64,000 bases of DNA, from NCBI RefSeq assembly GCF_001729485.1, contig NZ_CP017157.1:4092001-4156000 (forward strand). The letters are read 5' to 3'. A program made the translations under genes and the position numbers. The DNA comes from Streptomyces lydicus (GTDB taxonomy: Bacteria > Actinomycetota > Actinomycetes > Streptomycetales > Streptomycetaceae). The stretch's first letter is position 1. Each line of letters opens with the position of its first letter. This document shows positions 33,531 through 43,433 of the stretch, one piece after another. Below the pieces are notes generated by a model that made no database searches, was not told the origin of the DNA, and saw only the letters and a list, made by a program, of their open reading frames with translations.

Positions 33531-35366
33531 ATGACCACCTGCGCGAGCCTCCGCCCCAGCAAGGCGGACGAGCCCCGCTACCTGCCCATCGCCGAGCACG
33601 GCCTGATCGGCGACATGCGGACCGCCGCGCTGGTCGGGACGAACGGCACCATCGACTGGTACTGCCCCTTGCGCTTCGACGCCCCCAGCGTCTTCGCGGC
33701 CATCCTGGACGCCGACCGCGGCGGGGCCTTCGAGCTCGCCCCGGACGTGCCCGCCCGGACGAAGCAGTTCTACTTCCCCGACACCAACATCCTGATCACC
33801 CGGTTCTTCGCCGACAACGGCGTCGGTGAGGTGCAGGACTTCATGCCGATCGTCGACGACTCGCGCGAGGCGGACCGGCACCGTCTGATCAGGCGCGTGC
33901 TGTGCGTCCGCGGGTCGCTGCCGTTCACCGTACGGGTGGCGCCCCGGTTCGACTACGGCAGGCAGACGCACACCGTACGGACCGAGCAGGGCCACACGGT
34001 CTTCGACTCCCCGGACCTCTCGCTGGCCCTGACCTCCAGCGTCCCGGTCGAGATCTACGGACCGGACGCCCGGGGCGCCTTCACCTTGCACGAGGGCCAG
34101 TCGGCGGTCTTCGCGCTGGACCGGATCGGCGGCGGGCTGAAGCCCCGGGCCTGCGCGGTCATGGAGGCGGAGGAGCTGTTCGGGGCCACGGTGCGGTACT
34201 GGCGCTCATGGCTGTCGCACTCCCGCTACCGGGGACGCTGGCGGGAGATGGTGCACCGCTCCGCGCTCACCCTCAAACTGCTGACCTACGCACCCACCGG
34301 TGCCCTGGTGGCCGCCCCCACCACCAGCCTGCCGGAACAGATCGGTGGCGAGCGGAACTGGGACTACCGCTACGCCTGGGTGCGCGACGCCGCGTTCTGC
34401 ATCTACGCGCTGCTCAGACTCGGCTTCACCGACGAGGCCCGGGCCTTCGCGCACTTCCTGTCCGAGAACATCTGCCTGCAGACCGGTCCCGACGGACCGT
34501 TGCAGATCATGTACGGCATCGACGGCCGCAGCGAGATCCCCGAGAGCGAACTGACCCACCTCGAGGGCCACTTGGGTTCCGCCCCGGTACGGATCGGCAA
34601 TGACGCGGTCGCCCAGCTCCAACTGGACATCTACGGCGCCCTCATCGACTCCCTCTACCTCTACGACAAATGGGGGGAGCCGCTGTCCAGCGCCCACTGG
34701 GACACCGTCGGCATGCTCGTGAACTGGGTGTGCGACAACTGGGACCAGCCCGACGAAGGCATCTGGGAAACCCGGAGCAAGGCCCAGAAGTTCCTCTACT
34801 CGCGGCTGATGTGCTGGGTCGCGATCGAGCGGGCGACGCGGATCGCCCACCACCGCGGCCTGCCGGCGGACCTGCTCCGCTGGGCGGAGACCCGGGACGC
34901 GATCTACCGGCGGATCATGGAACGTGGCTGGTCCGAGAAGCGCAAGGCGTTCGTCCAGCACGAGGGCGAGGACGTGCTCGACGCCGCCGTCCTGATGATG
35001 CCGCTGGCCAAGTTCATCTCGCCCACCGATCCGAAGTGGCTCTCCACCCTGGACGCGCTGGGTGAGGAGCTGGTGTCCGACTCGCTGGTCTACCGCTACG
35101 ACCCGCGCCGGAGCCCGGACGGGCTGCGCGGCGAGGAGGGCACCTTCTCGATCTGCTCGTTCTGGTACGTCGAGGCACTCTCCCGGGCCGGCCGGGTGGA
35201 CGAGGCGCGGCTCGCCTTCGAGAAGATGCTGACCTACGCCAATCACCTCGGCCTCTACGCGGAGGAGATCGGCCGCACCGGCGAGCAGACGGGGAACTTC
35301 CCCCAGGCGTTCACCCACCTGGCACTCATCAGCGCCGCCTTCAATCTGGACCGGGCACTGGGCTGA
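33531..35366 (+). CDS. glycoside hydrolase family 15 protein (glucoamylase/trehalase-like)
   Basis: A 611-residue cytoplasmic GH15 enzyme. An N-terminal beta-sandwich (about 1-240) opens YLPIAEHGLIGDMRTAALVGTNGTIDWYCPLRFDAPSVFA, the typical bacterial GH15 start. An (alpha/alpha)6 barrel follows, with RNWDYRYAWVRDAAF (substrate subsite) and DEGIWE at 408-413 holding a catalytic glutamate. The C-terminal ERTGEQTGNFPQAFTHLALI-type segment holds the second acid. Actinobacterial members include trehalases, so either trehalose or alpha-glucan could be the substrate. GGGGAGG precedes the ATG. There is no signal peptide. The next gene is a permease with its own ribosome site. Confidence 0.92.
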   Translation: MTTCASLRPSKADEPRYLPIAEHGLIGDMRTAALVGTNGTIDWYCPLRFDAPSVFAAILDADRGGAFELAPDVPARTKQFYFPDTNILITRFFADNGVGEVQDFMPIVDDSREADRHRLIRRVLCVRGSLPFTVRVAPRFDYGRQTHTVRTEQGHTVFDSPDLSLALTSSVPVEIYGPDARGAFTLHEGQSAVFALDRIGGGLKPRACAVMEAEELFGATVRYWRSWLSHSRYRGRWREMVHRSALTLKLLTYAPTGALVAAPTTSLPEQIGGERNWDYRYAWVRDAAFCIYALLRLGFTDEARAFAHFLSENICLQTGPDGPLQIMYGIDGRSEIPESELTHLEGHLGSAPVRIGNDAVAQLQLDIYGALIDSLYLYDKWGEPLSSAHWDTVGMLVNWVCDNWDQPDEGIWETRSKAQKFLYSRLMCWVAIERATRIAHHRGLPADLLRWAETRDAIYRRIMERGWSEKRKAFVQHEGEDVLDAAVLMMPLAKFISPTDPKWLSTLDALGEELVSDSLVYRYDPRRSPDGLRGEEGTFSICSFWYVEALSRAGRVDEARLAFEKMLTYANHLGLYAEEIGRTGEQTGNFPQAFTHLALISAAFNLDRALG

Positions 35367-35458
35367 GCGGCGCCGGGGATCCCTCCCGCCGGGCCCCCTG
35401 AGGGGCGGCGCGGACGTCCGGCCTACCGTGGGGCGGGTCTGTTGACGTCTGGAGCGTA

Positions 35459-36859
35459 ATGATCATCGATGAGTCCGCCTTCCGTGGGCGGATGCCCGCC
35501 CGGGCCGGCGACCTGGCGGTCGAGCGGCACGGGATAGAGCCGGTACCCGAAAACAACCGCTACGGGAAACCTGCCCGGCTTTTCACCGTCTGGTTCGCCC
35601 CGAACCTCACCATGACCGGGGTCTTCACCGGCACCGTGGGCGTCTCCCTGGGGCTGGACTTCTGGACGGCCCTGACCGCCATGGTGCTCGGCACCCTCCT
35701 CGGCGCGCTGCCGGCCGCCTACCTCTGCACCTGGGGCAGCCGCACCGGGACCGGGCAGCTGCCGCTGTCCCGGCTGGCCTTCGGTGCCGGGGTGGTGCTG
35801 CCGGGGGTCACCCAGTGGCTCTCCTCCGTCGCCTGGGACGCGCTCATCGGCCTCTTCGGCGGGGAGGCGCTGGCGCAGCTGCTCGGCTGGCCGTTCTGGC
35901 TCGGTGCGCTGGTGATCCTGCTCCTCCAGGGCGTCGTCGGGGTCTTCGGCTACGAGGTCCTGCACCGCCTCCAGACGGTGATGACCTTCGTGCTTGGCGC
36001 GGCCTTCCTGGTGATCGGCGGCAAACTGCTGTCCGGTGTCCCGCTGCCCGCGACGGGCTCGGCGCACGGGGCCGACCGCCTCGGCGCCTTCGTCCTGACC
36101 AGCACCATCGCGCTCAGCCTGGCACTGTCGTGGGCGCCGTACGCCTCGGACTTCAGCCGCTATCTGCCGGCCGGCACGTCCCGGCCCCGGATGTTCTGGT
36201 ACTCCCTGCTCGGCATGGTGCTCTCCTTCGCCTGGGTCCAGACGCTGGGGCTGTGGGGGGCCGAGCTGTTCACCGACCAGACCGCCGCGGGGGTGCACGG
36301 CCTGCTGGGCGGCGGTGCCCTGGGCGCCTTCGGGCTGCTGGCCATCGCCGCCGCGGCGGTGTGCAGCAACGCCATGAACGACTACAGCGGCTCGCTGGCC
36401 CTGCAGGCGACCGGCCTGCGGGTTCCCCGGCCGCTCGCCGCCGCGGCCGCGGCCGTCCTCGGCTTCCTGCTGGTCCTGTGGCTGCACGCGGCGGACACCA
36501 CGGTCCGCTTCCAGAACCTGCTGCTGTTCGTCGGCTACTGGATCCCCGGGTTCGTGGGCATCGTGCTGGTCGACGCGCGGCTGCGGGCCCGGGCACGGCG
36601 GGGCGCACCGCTCGACATCGCCGCGGAACTCGCCCGGCCGCAGCCGTGGTGGCCCGCGTGTACCGCATTCGTCGCCGCCTTCGCCGCGGCCGTGCCCTTC
36701 ATGGACACGACCCTGTACGTCGGGCCGGTGGCGGCGGCGCTGCACGGCGCGGACCTCGCCTACTACGTGGCCTTCCTCGTGGCGGTGGCGGTCTACGCCC
36801 TCCTGCGGCGCGTGGCGGCGCCGGCCGGCCCCACGCGCCAGACGCCCGCCGCCGGCTGA
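35459..36859 (+). CDS. NCS1 family nucleobase/cation symporter (cytosine permease-like)
   Basis: A 466-residue, 12-helix permease of the NCS1 (CodB-like) family. The cytoplasmic head GIEPVPENNRYGKPARLFTVWFAPNLT is characteristic, as are NDYSGSLALQATGL in the middle and WAPYASDFSRYLP before helix 7. It probably imports a purine, pyrimidine or related vitamin such as hydroxymethylpyrimidine with a cation. GGAGCG lies before the ATG. It is 92 bases downstream of GH15 on the same strand, but the functions are not obviously linked. Confidence 0.93.
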   Translation: MIIDESAFRGRMPARAGDLAVERHGIEPVPENNRYGKPARLFTVWFAPNLTMTGVFTGTVGVSLGLDFWTALTAMVLGTLLGALPAAYLCTWGSRTGTGQLPLSRLAFGAGVVLPGVTQWLSSVAWDALIGLFGGEALAQLLGWPFWLGALVILLLQGVVGVFGYEVLHRLQTVMTFVLGAAFLVIGGKLLSGVPLPATGSAHGADRLGAFVLTSTIALSLALSWAPYASDFSRYLPAGTSRPRMFWYSLLGMVLSFAWVQTLGLWGAELFTDQTAAGVHGLLGGGALGAFGLLAIAAAAVCSNAMNDYSGSLALQATGLRVPRPLAAAAAAVLGFLLVLWLHAADTTVRFQNLLLFVGYWIPGFVGIVLVDARLRARARRGAPLDIAAELARPQPWWPACTAFVAAFAAAVPFMDTTLYVGPVAAALHGADLAYYVAFLVAVAVYALLRRVAAPAGPTRQTPAAG

Positions 36860-37065
36860 CCTCCGGCCTTCCGCGTACGCCCCCGACCTGGAGACATACC
36901 CCCGGGGACGACCGGGGGACGGCCGAAGGAGGGAGCAGCGACCGGCGCCGTCTCGTACCTCAGGAGGGTTTGGCGCGCCGTTCGTGTCGGACGGGCGCGG
37001 CCTCCGCGTCAGCACCGGAGCTGCGGGCACACGTAGGCCCGAAGACCTGGCGGGAGGAGGAGCCG

Positions 37066-38253
37066 ATGGCCACGAAGGAGAAGAAGGACACGATGGACAC
37101 CGGGCCCGCGTGGCGGGCCTGGGGGAGGGCGCTGCTCGGCGGCGCGGTGATGGCGGCCGCGCTGGGGACGGGCAACGCCCTGGGCGAAGCGCTGGTCAGG
37201 GCGCTCGACATGACCGGCTACCCGGCGCAGTTGCTGCCCGCCGCGCTGGTCAGCGCACTGGCCGTACCCGTCGTGCTGGCGTTACGGGCCGGGCGGCCGG
37301 GCAGCGGACGGCCACTGGGCCTCGGGACGCCCGCCGCCGCGGCGCACGGCTTCGCCCGCGGCCTCGCCGTCACCACGGCGTGTGCGGCCCTGGTGCTGGG
37401 CGGCGGCACGGCGGCCGGCTGGGTCCGGTGGTCCGGGCCGGACCCCGCGGCGCTGGTGTCGTTCCTGGCGGGCAACGCCCTGGTGGCGGTGCTGCTGGAG
37501 GCGCTGCCGGAGGAGACGACGTTGCGCGGCTACGCGTGGGCGTCGCTGCGTGACCGGTTCGGCGGGGCGCTCTCCGCCCTGGGCACCACCCTGGTCTTCC
37601 TGCTGGTGCCGGCCGCCTCGACCGTGGTGCAGGCCGGGGTCGCCCACGCGGTGGGGGTGCCGGCGCCGCCGATGGGCCTGGCGCCGGCCGGGCAGGACCC
37701 CGTCGCCTATTTGGTGCTGCTCTCGGTCTTCGGCCTCACGCTGATCGCGGCACGAACCGCGCCGGGGAGGGCCCCGCTGTGGGCGGCGATCGGCACCCAC
37801 GTGGCCTTCCTGAGCGTCAACCGCGTGGTGTTCGAGGGCGGCCGCCGGGACGCGGGCTGGTCGGCCCACGTGTCCACGGTGCACGCCGCGATCCTCGAAC
37901 TGGGTTACCTGGCGGCCACCGCGGCGGTCTTCGCCGGGGCGCGGCTGCTGACGTCCCGCGGGCGCGCCCCGGCGTCCGGCCCGCGGGTCCGCGCGGCCGC
38001 GGCATGGCTCCTGCCGGTGCTGCCGTCCGGTCCGCGCGCCACGGCATCCGGCGGGCGCCGCGTCCAGCCCTCCGCGGCGACCACCTACAGCGTCGGCGTG
38101 TGGGCCGGGACCGGCGCGCGACTCGTCCCGCCGGTGCGGGTGCTGTCCCGCGCGTCGGCACCCCCGCCCGGAACCGTCAGCCGCGCCCGGCCGGCCGCAG
38201 GCACACGGCGAAGCCCGGGGACCCGGCGAAGCCCGGGAACGCGGCGCGGCTGA
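37066..38253 (+). CDS. CPBP-family intramembrane protein with altered active site and long tail
   Basis: A 395-residue membrane protein of the CPBP/Abi family (CAAX protease and bacteriocin-processing). It has about eight helices between residues 21 and 312. The first motif EExxxR is E149-E-T-T-L-R154. The last motif histidine is H245 in GTHVAFLSVN. The middle FxxxH motif reads FLLVP, so its histidine is missing and proteolysis is doubtful. GGGAGGAGGAG precedes the ATG. Residues 320-395 form a long basic tail ending in a GTRRSP repeat, unusual for the family. Confidence 0.85.
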   Translation: MATKEKKDTMDTGPAWRAWGRALLGGAVMAAALGTGNALGEALVRALDMTGYPAQLLPAALVSALAVPVVLALRAGRPGSGRPLGLGTPAAAAHGFARGLAVTTACAALVLGGGTAAGWVRWSGPDPAALVSFLAGNALVAVLLEALPEETTLRGYAWASLRDRFGGALSALGTTLVFLLVPAASTVVQAGVAHAVGVPAPPMGLAPAGQDPVAYLVLLSVFGLTLIAARTAPGRAPLWAAIGTHVAFLSVNRVVFEGGRRDAGWSAHVSTVHAAILELGYLAATAAVFAGARLLTSRGRAPASGPRVRAAAAWLLPVLPSGPRATASGGRRVQPSAATTYSVGVWAGTGARLVPPVRVLSRASAPPPGTVSRARPAAGTRRSPGTRRSPGTRRG

Positions 38254-38435
38254 CCCGCGCCACGGCGGTCGCCGGATCCGGGCGGGGCAGGGGGCGAGGA
38301 GGCCCGGGCGCGATGCATCGCGGCCCCCGCCCCCGACCGCCCTCCGGCGGCCGCGCGGAGCGGGCACGCCGGGGGACGCGGCCGCGACGGACCTCCCCTC
38401 GCGTCCGCCCGGACCGCGTTGTCAGACCCTGCCGC

Positions 38436-38441
38436 TACGGT
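38436..38441 (+). promoter_or_regulatory. -10-like element for leaderless DUF4132 gene
   Basis: TACGGT ends eight bases before the ATG at 38450; no Shine-Dalgarno is present. Confidence 0.3.
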
Positions 38442-38449
38442 CGGTCGGT

Positions 38450-40711
38450 ATGGACGAACTGTCACCACACGCCGCGCAGTTGCGTGCCGCGATGGCCGGA
38501 CCGCAGCAGGACACCGACTGGTCCGGCGGCCTCCGGGCCGCCTGCGAGCAGCTGACCTCCCAGGAGCTGGGCGCGCTCCTGCCGGATGCGTACCGCACGC
38601 TCGCCGACGGGAGTGCTCCCGACCACGCCCGGCGCGTCGCCCGCCAGGTGACCTGGAGCACGGTGTCCCCGTCCTTCACCGCCGCCACCCTCACCGCTCT
38701 CTTCGCCGCGCTGGCCGCCTCCCCGCGCCCCACCGATCTCCGCTACGCCGCGGGCGGGTTGCTGCGCTGCACCGAACCCTGGGACGAGCCGGAGCTCGCC
38801 GCCTCCGCGGCGGCCCTGGTGGAGGTGGCGCCGGCCGAGCCAGGCGAGTACGCGGACGCCGCGCTGGCGGTGGCCGCCCTGGCCGGCCCGGAGACCGAGC
38901 AGGCGTTCGCGGACCGGCTGCGTACGGTCCACGCCGACAGCCCGCTGCGGCTCGCGGAGATCGAGGCGATCCTCGCGACCGGACCGCGTGACCGGGCGGC
39001 GCTCGGCGAGGACCGAAGGTACGGCCCCCACTCGGGCGACTGGCCGCCCCTGCCGGATCCGGAAGCGGGACGGGCGGCCGACGCGCTCCACGCCGAACTG
39101 GCCCGCCACGTGATGTTTTCCGCCGCCACCCGGCTCGCCGCCCTGCACGCCGGAGAGTTTCCGTACGTCGCCGACCAGGTCTTCACCGCGGCCGACGCGG
39201 ACACCCTGCGGCGCGCCGCCCGGCTGGCGCTGCGCCGCGACGAGCCATGGGCCGGGGAGGTCTTCAGCACCCTGCTGCCCCAGCTCGCGGTCGCCCCGAC
39301 CGCCGCCAAGACCCTGCCCTCGCAAAGCGCCTGTATCGCCCTCGCACAGGCCGTCGAGGCATGGCCGACCCCGGAATCCGTCGCCGCGCTGCGCGAGGCC
39401 CGCCGCGTCGTCCGGCACGCCGGGGTCACCAAGAAACTCGATCGCCTGCTGCGCCGCGCCGAACGCAACCTCGGCCGACGCCCGGAGGCCGCGCTCCGCC
39501 TCCCGGACCTCGGCCTCGGCCCCGAGGGCAGCCGCCGACTCCCGTGCGGCGACCACACCGCCGTGCTCACCGTCACCGACGAAGCCACGCTCACCTGGGA
39601 ACGGGCCGACGGCCGCGCCCTGAAGTCCCTCCCGGCCGCCGCCCGCCGCGACCACCCCGACCAGGTCACGGCCGCACGCGACCTGCTGGGCAAGGCCCGC
39701 GCCCAGATACGCACCCTGACCCGCGCACTGGAGGGCGGCTACCTCGCGGGAGCCGTGCACCGCTACGACCGCTGGCGCGACGCCCTGGCCACCCACCCCG
39801 TGGCCCGGGGTACCGCCCGTCGTCTCATCTGGGAGGTCGAGCACGCGCCGGGGGAGTGGCGGGCATTCCTGCCCGCGGCCGACCCGGCGGACCACCCCGA
39901 TCCCGTTCCCGCCCCGTCCGCCGCCGTCCGCCTCTGGCACCCGGCCCGCGCCACGCCGGCCGAGCGGGACCTCTGGCGTGACCGGATCGCGGGCCTCCCA
40001 TGGCAACAGCCGTTCCGCCAGGCATACCGAGAGCACTACCGGGCCCCGGAGTCCGGCCACTCCACCACCATGTTCCAGGGCCATCTGGTCCGGATCGAAG
40101 TGGTCCTCGGACTGGCCGTGCGCCAGGGCTGGAACATCGACGACGACGTGCTCGCCCTGCCGCTCGACGGGTGCACCGCGTGGCTCGGCATCGCCGGGAG
40201 CCTCTACCCGGGGGCCGCGGGCTGGGCGGAGGCCGGGGAGGTCACCCTCCGCCGTGCGGACGGCAGTCCGCAGCCACTGGCCGAGATCGACGCCGTCCGG
40301 CTGTCGGAGGTCCTGCGCTCCGTCGACCTCCTCATCAGCGCCGGCAGCTTCGCCTGGTGCGCCACCCACGCCCACGACTCCGACAGCCGGCAGCAGCTCC
40401 ACCGCCTGTACGCCCAACCCCTCGGCCGAACCGCGCAGTTGCGGCGGGCGGCGCTGCGCCGCATCCTCGCCGATCATCTCGCCTCCGGTCGTATGGAGCT
40501 GGACGAACGGCACCTGCGACTCGACGGACACGACATCCACCTGGCCACCGGCCGGGTCACGAGGTCCGGTGACCCGGTCGAGATCACGCTCCCCACGGGC
40601 CGTCAGGCCGTCCCACTGCCTTTTCTGCCCTATGACGAACCGTTGCTGGAACGCGTCGTCCGTACCGCGGCCCACCTGATGGAGCGGGAGGGGGCGGCAG
40701 CACACTCCTGA
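38450..40711 (+). CDS. DUF4132 domain-containing protein
   Basis: A 753-residue cytoplasmic protein. The first 340 residues are HEAT-like alanine/leucine-rich helical repeats. From about 375 to the end is DUF4132 (related to the C-terminal part of MolR): RRLPCGDHTAVLTVTDEATLTWERADGRALKSLPAA, RHYRWRDALATHPVARGTARRLIWEV-type middle, and a tail with QLRRAALRRILADHLASGRMELDERHLRLDG. The molecular role of the domain is unknown; such proteins sometimes sit with MoxR ATPases and VWA proteins, which are absent here. The start at 38450 lacks a ribosome site. A convergent gene and hairpin follow. Confidence 0.85.
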   Translation: MDELSPHAAQLRAAMAGPQQDTDWSGGLRAACEQLTSQELGALLPDAYRTLADGSAPDHARRVARQVTWSTVSPSFTAATLTALFAALAASPRPTDLRYAAGGLLRCTEPWDEPELAASAAALVEVAPAEPGEYADAALAVAALAGPETEQAFADRLRTVHADSPLRLAEIEAILATGPRDRAALGEDRRYGPHSGDWPPLPDPEAGRAADALHAELARHVMFSAATRLAALHAGEFPYVADQVFTAADADTLRRAARLALRRDEPWAGEVFSTLLPQLAVAPTAAKTLPSQSACIALAQAVEAWPTPESVAALREARRVVRHAGVTKKLDRLLRRAERNLGRRPEAALRLPDLGLGPEGSRRLPCGDHTAVLTVTDEATLTWERADGRALKSLPAAARRDHPDQVTAARDLLGKARAQIRTLTRALEGGYLAGAVHRYDRWRDALATHPVARGTARRLIWEVEHAPGEWRAFLPAADPADHPDPVPAPSAAVRLWHPARATPAERDLWRDRIAGLPWQQPFRQAYREHYRAPESGHSTTMFQGHLVRIEVVLGLAVRQGWNIDDDVLALPLDGCTAWLGIAGSLYPGAAGWAEAGEVTLRRADGSPQPLAEIDAVRLSEVLRSVDLLISAGSFAWCATHAHDSDSRQQLHRLYAQPLGRTAQLRRAALRRILADHLASGRMELDERHLRLDGHDIHLATGRVTRSGDPVEITLPTGRQAVPLPFLPYDEPLLERVVRTAAHLMEREGAAAHS

Positions 40712-40718
40712 GGACGGA

Positions 40719-40753
40719 CGGCACCTGCCCGACCTGAGGGACGGCGGGTGCCG
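40719..40753. terminator. hairpin between convergent DUF4132 and APH genes
   Basis: Stem CGGCACC / GGTGCCG with a partly paired interior; a likely bidirectional terminator. Confidence 0.5.
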
Positions 40754-40805
40754 TGTCACCGCACCCGCTCGCCGGCACTCGCCGCCCCGGCAGTCGCAGC
40801 CCCCC

Positions 40806-41708
40806 TCACCCGGCGTCCACCCCGTCTCCGGCGAGGAGTTCACGGAGGACGTGGCGGGCGATGGCCGCCATCCTCGGGTTGGTGTCCCGGTAGTAACGCA
40901 GCTCCATCAGCGCGACCGACAGTGCCCAGCCGCGCCCCCGCGCCCACGCCGCGTCATCGGCTGCCACGGCGGCACGGAGGACCCGACGCCCCGCGGCGGG
41001 CAGCACGTACCACGCCACGATCAGGTCGACCGCGGGATCGCCCACCCCCAGGCAGCCGAAGTCGATGACGGCACCGAGCCGGCCCCCGGTGGTCAGCAGA
41101 TTCCCCGGCTGCAGATCGGCGTGGATCCAGACGGCCGGTCCGGACCGTTCCGGGGCCCGCAGCGCCGCCTGCCACACGGCCGTCGCGGCGCCGGCGTCGA
41201 CCTCGCCAGGCAGGGCGCCGAGCGCGTCACGCGTGGCGGCATCACGCGCCACGAGAGGTTCGCTGCGGTACGAAGGAGGCCCGCCCGCCGGGTCGACCCC
41301 GTGCAACGCGGCGAGGAACGCGGCCAGGTCCTCGGCCAGCAGCCCGGGTTCGGCGATGCGGCCGACGACCGGGTTCTCGCCCGCCAGCCAGCTGTAGACC
41401 GACCAGGGAAAGGGGTATCCCGCAGCCGGTTCGCCCTTGCCCAGCGGCAGCGGAACGGCCGTGGGCAGCGCCGGTGCGAGACGCGGCAGCCACCGGTGCT
41501 CCTTCGCCACGTCACCGGCGGCCCCCGCCACCCGCGGGAGCCGTACGACCATGTCCGCACCGAGCCGGTACATGGCGTTGGAGGTGCCGGCGGAATCGAC
41601 GCGTGCGAGCGGCCGGTCCGCCCACTGCGGGAACTGCGCACCGAGCAGCCGGCGCACCAAGGACAGGTCGATGGCCGCCTCGTCGGCGTGCATCGTGCGG
41701 GAACTCAC
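40806..41708 (-). CDS. aminoglycoside phosphotransferase (APH) family protein
   Basis: A 300-residue small-molecule kinase of the APH/CHK fold. The catalytic loop is HADLQPGNLL (catalytic Asp and Asn) and the metal-binding motif is DFGCLGVGDPAVDL. The N-lobe DSAGTSNAMYRLGADMVVRLPRVAGA carries the ATP-binding lysine/arginine region. GTG 41708 is chosen because GAGGA lies six bases upstream; ATG 41693 is an alternative. The HADE...VRRLLGAQFPQWADRPL start is common in actinobacterial members that are probably not resistance enzymes. The substrate may be an aminoglycoside, homoserine-like or other alcohol. A hairpin separates it from the M64 peptidase gene upstream. Confidence 0.9.
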   Translation of the reverse strand: MSSRTMHADEAAIDLSLVRRLLGAQFPQWADRPLARVDSAGTSNAMYRLGADMVVRLPRVAGAAGDVAKEHRWLPRLAPALPTAVPLPLGKGEPAAGYPFPWSVYSWLAGENPVVGRIAEPGLLAEDLAAFLAALHGVDPAGGPPSYRSEPLVARDAATRDALGALPGEVDAGAATAVWQAALRAPERSGPAVWIHADLQPGNLLTTGGRLGAVIDFGCLGVGDPAVDLIVAWYVLPAAGRRVLRAAVAADDAAWARGRGWALSVALMELRYYRDTNPRMAAIARHVLRELLAGDGVDAG

Positions 41709-41758
41709 GGGCGTCCTCACCTTCTTGCGCACCGGGGTGAGCCTTCGGCGCGCAGCAG

Positions 41759-41801
41759 TGCCCCGGGCGGGAGGGGTACGGTACCCGGCCCGCCCGGGGC
41801 A
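41759..41801 (-). terminator. strong hairpin after the M64 peptidase gene
   Basis: Outer perfect 13-bp stem (TGCCCCGGGCGGG and complement) with an inner GGGTAC-G-GTACCC stem, together about 20 pairs. It lies 25 bases past the M64 stop, between two genes on the minus strand. Confidence 0.85.
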
Positions 41802-41826
41802 CGCGGAACGCCGCGGGTAACCGGCC

Positions 41827-43230
41827 TTACGGGGCTATCCGCCAGCTCAGCGACGACGAGAGCCGGGTCCGCAGTGCCGGGTCGCGGACCGCGTCGGTGC
41901 GGTCGGTGGCGCGGGCGGTGACGGTGTGCCGGCGGCCGTCGGCCGGCACCCCCAAGGTGCGAGGCACGACCGACGACTTGCCCCGTGCGGCCCTGCGCTC
42001 CCGGCCGTCGACGTACCACCTCACCTGGGCGGACGCCGGCACGCCGACACGGATCCGGTCCCCGCGGTGCTGCACGCGGTCGCCGGCCACCGGGCTGCTC
42101 AGCACGCTCGCGAAGCGGTAGAAGCCCGCGATCATCGCCTCACGGCCGGGCAGGTTGAACTCACGGCCCAGCGTGCGCATGATCGAGTTGTCGGTGGGGC
42201 GGTTGAGCCCGTGCTCGTAGTAGCCGCCGCCCTCGTAGGCGCCGACCTGCCCGCCGTCCGGCGACGCCTGGCCCATCCAGCGGTACCACTTCTGCTGCTG
42301 AGCGGCCATCTGCTCGGCGGAGAGCGTGCTGAGGTTGGCCTGTGCCGGTTCCGGCCCGGTGTAGGTGCCGGACTCCCCGTAGGCGTACTCGTCGGCGAGC
42401 TTGCCGAGGGAGTGGCCGGTCTCGTGCACCGCTATCTGGTCGGACTGGTCGTTGTCGGAGGAGGCGGTGGCGATCCCGTCGTAACCCACCTGCGAGGAGA
42501 TGTCGTTGTAGCCGGCGCCGCCGTACTTGGTGGAGTTGGAGAGCACCACGACGAGGTCCGCGGCCGGGGCCTTGGAGGCGTACGACTCGACCTTGCCGGT
42601 GTCGACGCACAGCAGCCGCTCGGTGCCGTCGCAGAAGAAGGCGGAGTCCAGGGCGGTGTCGCGGACCACGTCCTTGGTGGGGTCGCCGGAGACGCCGGAG
42701 TCGTTGGAGACCGCGTCGACCGCCCAGACGTTGAACAGGCCGGTGTAGGAGGCGTAGGGCTCGACGGCGGTGATCCTGGCCCACTTGGCGCGGACGTCGG
42801 CGTGGAAGTCCTCCTGCTGGGCGGCCGTGTAGCCGTCACCGATGAAGACCACGTCGAGTTTGCTGCCGACGGGGCCGTTCTGCACGATCGGTGTGACGTC
42901 GCCGTCGCCGGCCGTGATCGCTGACTTGGCCGACGGCGACAGCGGTTTGGAGGCCGGGACGGTGGTGTGCCGGGGATGGCCGGACGCGCCGGGGAAGTAC
43001 TCGACGCGCTGCGTGCGGTGGGCCTGCGAGGGCGCGGACGAGGCGGGGGACGCGCCGTCGGCCGTGGCCGCGGCGGCGGTCGCCGCACCGAGTGCCGCCA
43101 GCGCCAGGCCGGCGGCCACGGCGGTCCGCAGCGAGAGACGACGACGGGACGCGCGCCGGGTGCCGCGCCCGGAGACGGTGTCCGCGGGGTCGCGGCCTTC
43201 GGGGGTGTGCTCGGAGGTACGTCTGTGCAT
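41827..43230 (-). CDS. secreted M64 family metallopeptidase
   Basis: A 467-residue exported zinc peptidase of family M64 (IgA peptidase-like). A twin-arginine-rich head and hydrophobic stretch (RRRLSLRTAVAAGLALAALGAATAAAA) form the signal. The zinc site is H269-E270-TG-H273 with D280 in HETGHSLGKLADEY. KLDVVFIGDGYTAAQ marks the start of the M64 domain. A C-terminal beta-sandwich (about 370-467) contains an Ig-like segment. Gly/Asp residues in the N-terminal half suggest calcium sites. GGAAGGAA precedes the ATG. It degrades protein outside the cell; the natural target is unknown. Confidence 0.93.
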   Translation of the reverse strand: MHRRTSEHTPEGRDPADTVSGRGTRRASRRRLSLRTAVAAGLALAALGAATAAAATADGASPASSAPSQAHRTQRVEYFPGASGHPRHTTVPASKPLSPSAKSAITAGDGDVTPIVQNGPVGSKLDVVFIGDGYTAAQQEDFHADVRAKWARITAVEPYASYTGLFNVWAVDAVSNDSGVSGDPTKDVVRDTALDSAFFCDGTERLLCVDTGKVESYASKAPAADLVVVLSNSTKYGGAGYNDISSQVGYDGIATASSDNDQSDQIAVHETGHSLGKLADEYAYGESGTYTGPEPAQANLSTLSAEQMAAQQQKWYRWMGQASPDGGQVGAYEGGGYYEHGLNRPTDNSIMRTLGREFNLPGREAMIAGFYRFASVLSSPVAGDRVQHRGDRIRVGVPASAQVRWYVDGRERRAARGKSSVVPRTLGVPADGRRHTVTARATDRTDAVRDPALRTRLSSSLSWRIAP

Positions 43231-43433
43231 GGGGGGTTTCCTTCCGAAGCCCGCTGCGGTGACGGCGGGTTGAGCCGGATTCAGGCGGGCTCAACGTAAG
43301 GGCTCAGGAGGCTCCGGGCAACGGATGGTGCCCAAGTGACAAACCGGAAGGACGAGTTCGGGCTGAGGCGGGTGGGGCGGCGCACGGCCCGATGGGCCGC
43401 CGCACCGCCGACGGCCCACCGGACACCACCTCG

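Noticed and set aside
40806..41708. A true aminoglycoside resistance gene
   Set aside because: The fold is APH-like but the sequence is of the general actinobacterial small-molecule kinase type; resistance cannot be claimed.
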